A stretch of DNA of 64,000 bases from Salaquimonas sp041736675 (GTDB lineage: Bacteria; Pseudomonadota; Alphaproteobacteria; Rhizobiales; Rhizobiaceae). The position numbers were made by a program, and so were the translations under genes. Under the pieces are notes generated by a model. The model was not told where the DNA came from. It searched no databases and worked only from the letters and a program-made list of their open reading frames with translations. This document shows, piece by piece, positions 62,514 to 64,000 of the stretch (positions are counted from its first letter, which is position 1; each line of letters begins with the position of its first letter). The stretch lies in NCBI GenBank assembly GCA_041736675.1, contig JBGSTD010000026.1:62001-126000 (forward strand), read 5' to 3'.

Positions 62514-63377
62514 ATGGTTTTTATTCCGGCTGATCCTGCCTCGTTCCGTTTTCGCCGTTCGGCATTGTTCATGCCGGCGACCAATATTCGCGCCCTGCAG
62601 AAAGCTCCGTCACTTGACTGTGATTGCCTGATTTTTGACCTTGAAGATGCAATAGCGGGCGAAGACAGGGCCGCGGCCCATTCGAATCTGCTGACCCATG
62701 TCAAAGGACGTGATTTTGGCCGCCGTGAGCGGATCATACGAATTGGAAATATTGACGATCTTGAGATTGCCCTTCAATTGAGGCCCGATGCTGTTTTGGT
62801 GCCCAAAATATCCTTCCCGAATGATTTGACCGGGATTGCCCAAATTCTCGATCAGGCCGGATCTGCAATCCCGCTGTGGGCAATGATCGAAACGCCTGCA
62901 GCCCTGATGAACCTGCGTGAAATTGCCGGGGCATCCCGTCGTCTTGCCACTCTGGTGGTAGGCCCCAATGACCTTGCAAAGGATACAGGTATCAAACCTG
63001 AAAAAGGTAGGCCAAACCTCCACCCCTTTTTGATGATGATCATTGCGGCAGCACGCGCAAACGGGCTTGCTGTGCTTGACGGGGTTTACAATAATTTCCG
63101 TGACAGCGAGGGATTTGCCGAAGAGTGCCGCGATGCCGCCGCCATGGGCTTTGACGGGAAGACCCTCATACATCCTTCGCAAATCGACCCGGCAAACTCT
63201 GCCTTTGGCGCCAGCGAGGCGGAGCTTGATACTGCCCGAGCCATCATCAATGCCTTTGCCCTGCCGCAAAATGCTTTAAAGGGCGTTATCCAGCTTGACG
63301 GTGAAATGGTCGAACGCCTGCATTTGCAGCAGGCAGAGGCGTTGATTGCGCTATCGGAAAAGCTGCAGGAAAAATAA
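62514..63377 (+). CDS. HpcH/HpaI-type CoA-ester lyase (CitE/malyl-CoA lyase-like)
   Basis: The 287-residue TIM-barrel protein has the CitE-like sequence: RRSALFMPATNIRALQKA, CLIFDLEDAIAG (metal-binding region), the catalytic Arg in IIRIGNIDD, AMIETPAALMNLREIA with the metal-binding Glu, and GFDGKTLIHPSQI. The family includes citrate lyase beta, malyl-CoA lyase and citramalyl-CoA lyase. With no citrate lyase alpha or gamma nearby, a stand-alone malyl- or citramalyl-CoA lyase is more likely. It is divergent from leuD. Confidence 0.88.
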   Translation: MVFIPADPASFRFRRSALFMPATNIRALQKAPSLDCDCLIFDLEDAIAGEDRAAAHSNLLTHVKGRDFGRRERIIRIGNIDDLEIALQLRPDAVLVPKISFPNDLTGIAQILDQAGSAIPLWAMIETPAALMNLREIAGASRRLATLVVGPNDLAKDTGIKPEKGRPNLHPFLMMIIAAARANGLAVLDGVYNNFRDSEGFAEECRDAAAMGFDGKTLIHPSQIDPANSAFGASEAELDTARAIINAFALPQNALKGVIQLDGEMVERLHLQQAEALIALSEKLQEK

Positions 63378-63484
63378 GGAAATCAGCGGAAATGTACTGT
63401 CCGCAAAACCTCTTTTGATTCATCCTTGAACACGTTAAGACTGCCCCAAACAGTTCAACAAGTCTGATCCTTCCGGAGTTGACC

Positions 63485-63694
63485 ATGACCACACGCATTT
63501 ACCGCTTTTTGACCGGGCCTGATGATTCAAGCTTCTGCCACAAGGTGACCAAGGCACTGTCCGAAGGCTGGCACCTTCATGGCGATCCGCAATATGCCGC
63601 CGATCCGGCCACAGGCACCCTGCGCTGCGGCCAGGCCGTCATCAAGGATGTCGAGGTAAATTACGATCCCGAAAGAAAACTCGGCGAGTATTGA
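63485..63694 (+). CDS. DUF1737 domain protein
   Basis: The 69-residue protein from the ATG at 63485 (GGAG seven bases upstream) has the core YRFLTGPDDSSFCHKVTKALSEGWHLHGDPQY, the DUF1737 pattern of small proteins with a short sheet-and-helix fold. The function is unknown. The stop codon shares one base with the ATG of the next gene (TGATG), so the two are translationally coupled. Confidence 0.8.
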   Translation: MTTRIYRFLTGPDDSSFCHKVTKALSEGWHLHGDPQYAADPATGTLRCGQAVIKDVEVNYDPERKLGEY

Positions 63695-64000
63695 TGCGCA
63701 CCCTTCCTTCATATCTGGTTTATGGTGTTGCCGGGTTTGGTGCAGGTTTCGTTCTTGGTGCTGTTCGGGAGATTGTCCTTATACCAACCTTCGGTGAAGT
63801 TCGGGGGCAGTGGTTTGAATTTGTACCTTTGGCCATCACAATTACATTGATTGGCTTTTGGGTTACAAGGCGCTGGAAAATTAGCCAGCCAGCCAAGGCG
63901 CTTGCGACAGGTTTCCTTGCCGTTGGTGTTTTACTGGTAATCGAAAGCAGCTTTGCATTGTTTGTTTTGAGAATACCTTTTGAGGAATATCTCGCTTCCT
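63694..64000 (+). CDS. Small integral membrane protein (3' end outside window)
   Basis: Reading from the ATG at 63694, about 102 codons are open to the window edge. The sequence has hydrophobic segments at about 6-26, 43-60 and 68-90, with Arg- and Lys-rich loops (TRRWKISQPAKA) between the second and third. It is a predicted inner-membrane protein with no family that I can name. It is coupled to the DUF1737 gene by the overlapping TGATG. Confidence 0.7.
   Translation, partial: MRTLPSYLVYGVAGFGAGFVLGAVREIVLIPTFGEVRGQWFEFVPLAITITLIGFWVTRRWKISQPAKALATGFLAVGVLLVIESSFALFVLRIPFEEYLAS

Overview
The window comes from the chromosome of an alphaproteobacterium, most likely of the order Hyphomicrobiales (Rhizobiales). 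This rests on gene families and gene order: hisC-tyrC-DUF2125-chaC-plsC-ydcF-ftsX-ftsE-hpt-cpdR, then the SDH assembly factor, rsmB, heparinase and purH, and leuD-leuB-asd. This order is familiar from Brucella and rhizobia. No rRNA, tRNA, CRISPR array or intact insertion sequence was seen.

Region 1 (1-13.4 kb) is a catabolic block on the minus strand. A six-gene operon (mmsA, acyl-CoA dehydrogenase, 3-hydroxyisobutyryl-CoA hydrolase, mmsB, enoyl-CoA hydratase, thiolase) encodes the valine route from isobutyryl-CoA to propionyl-CoA. It is divergent from a LysR-type regulator. Downstream lie pccB and pccA, which carboxylate the propionyl-CoA. The pcc cluster is interrupted by an AT-rich TIR-domain gene that begins four bases after the pccB stop, followed by about 560 bp packed with nested palindromic repeats. 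This is the clearest accessory insertion in the window.

Region 2 (13.4-31 kb) is mixed. It holds a metallo-beta-lactamase-fold hydrolase, a large Orn/Lys/Arg decarboxylase, a prenyl synthase, mtgA, rpmF with its terminator, an AraC-type regulator and an IHF alpha subunit. It also holds a 1053-residue ABC-exporter-like protein that has lost its Walker A motif and carries a cyclic-nucleotide-binding domain, a four-helix membrane protein, a GlcG-like protein, a PAS-GGDEF-EAL protein with a ruined GGDEF site, an MFS transporter, an SLT-SPOR lytic transglycosylase and ispG.

Region 3 (30.8-54.9 kb) is mostly housekeeping: a second thiolase, transporters, hisC/tyrC, envelope genes, ftsEX, hpt, cpdR, rsmB, purH, a LemA-TPM-TPM envelope operon, pyridoxal kinase and carbonic anhydrase.

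Region 4 (55-64 kb) has a possible structured RNA of about 160 nt (6S-like in length and rod shape) near the asd terminator, asd, two tandem TadG-like von Willebrand proteins, leuB, leuD, a CitE-like lyase and small proteins. One of the TadG-like genes is cut by a single amber codon exactly where its paralogue has Gln.

All functional names come from reading protein motifs; no database search was run.
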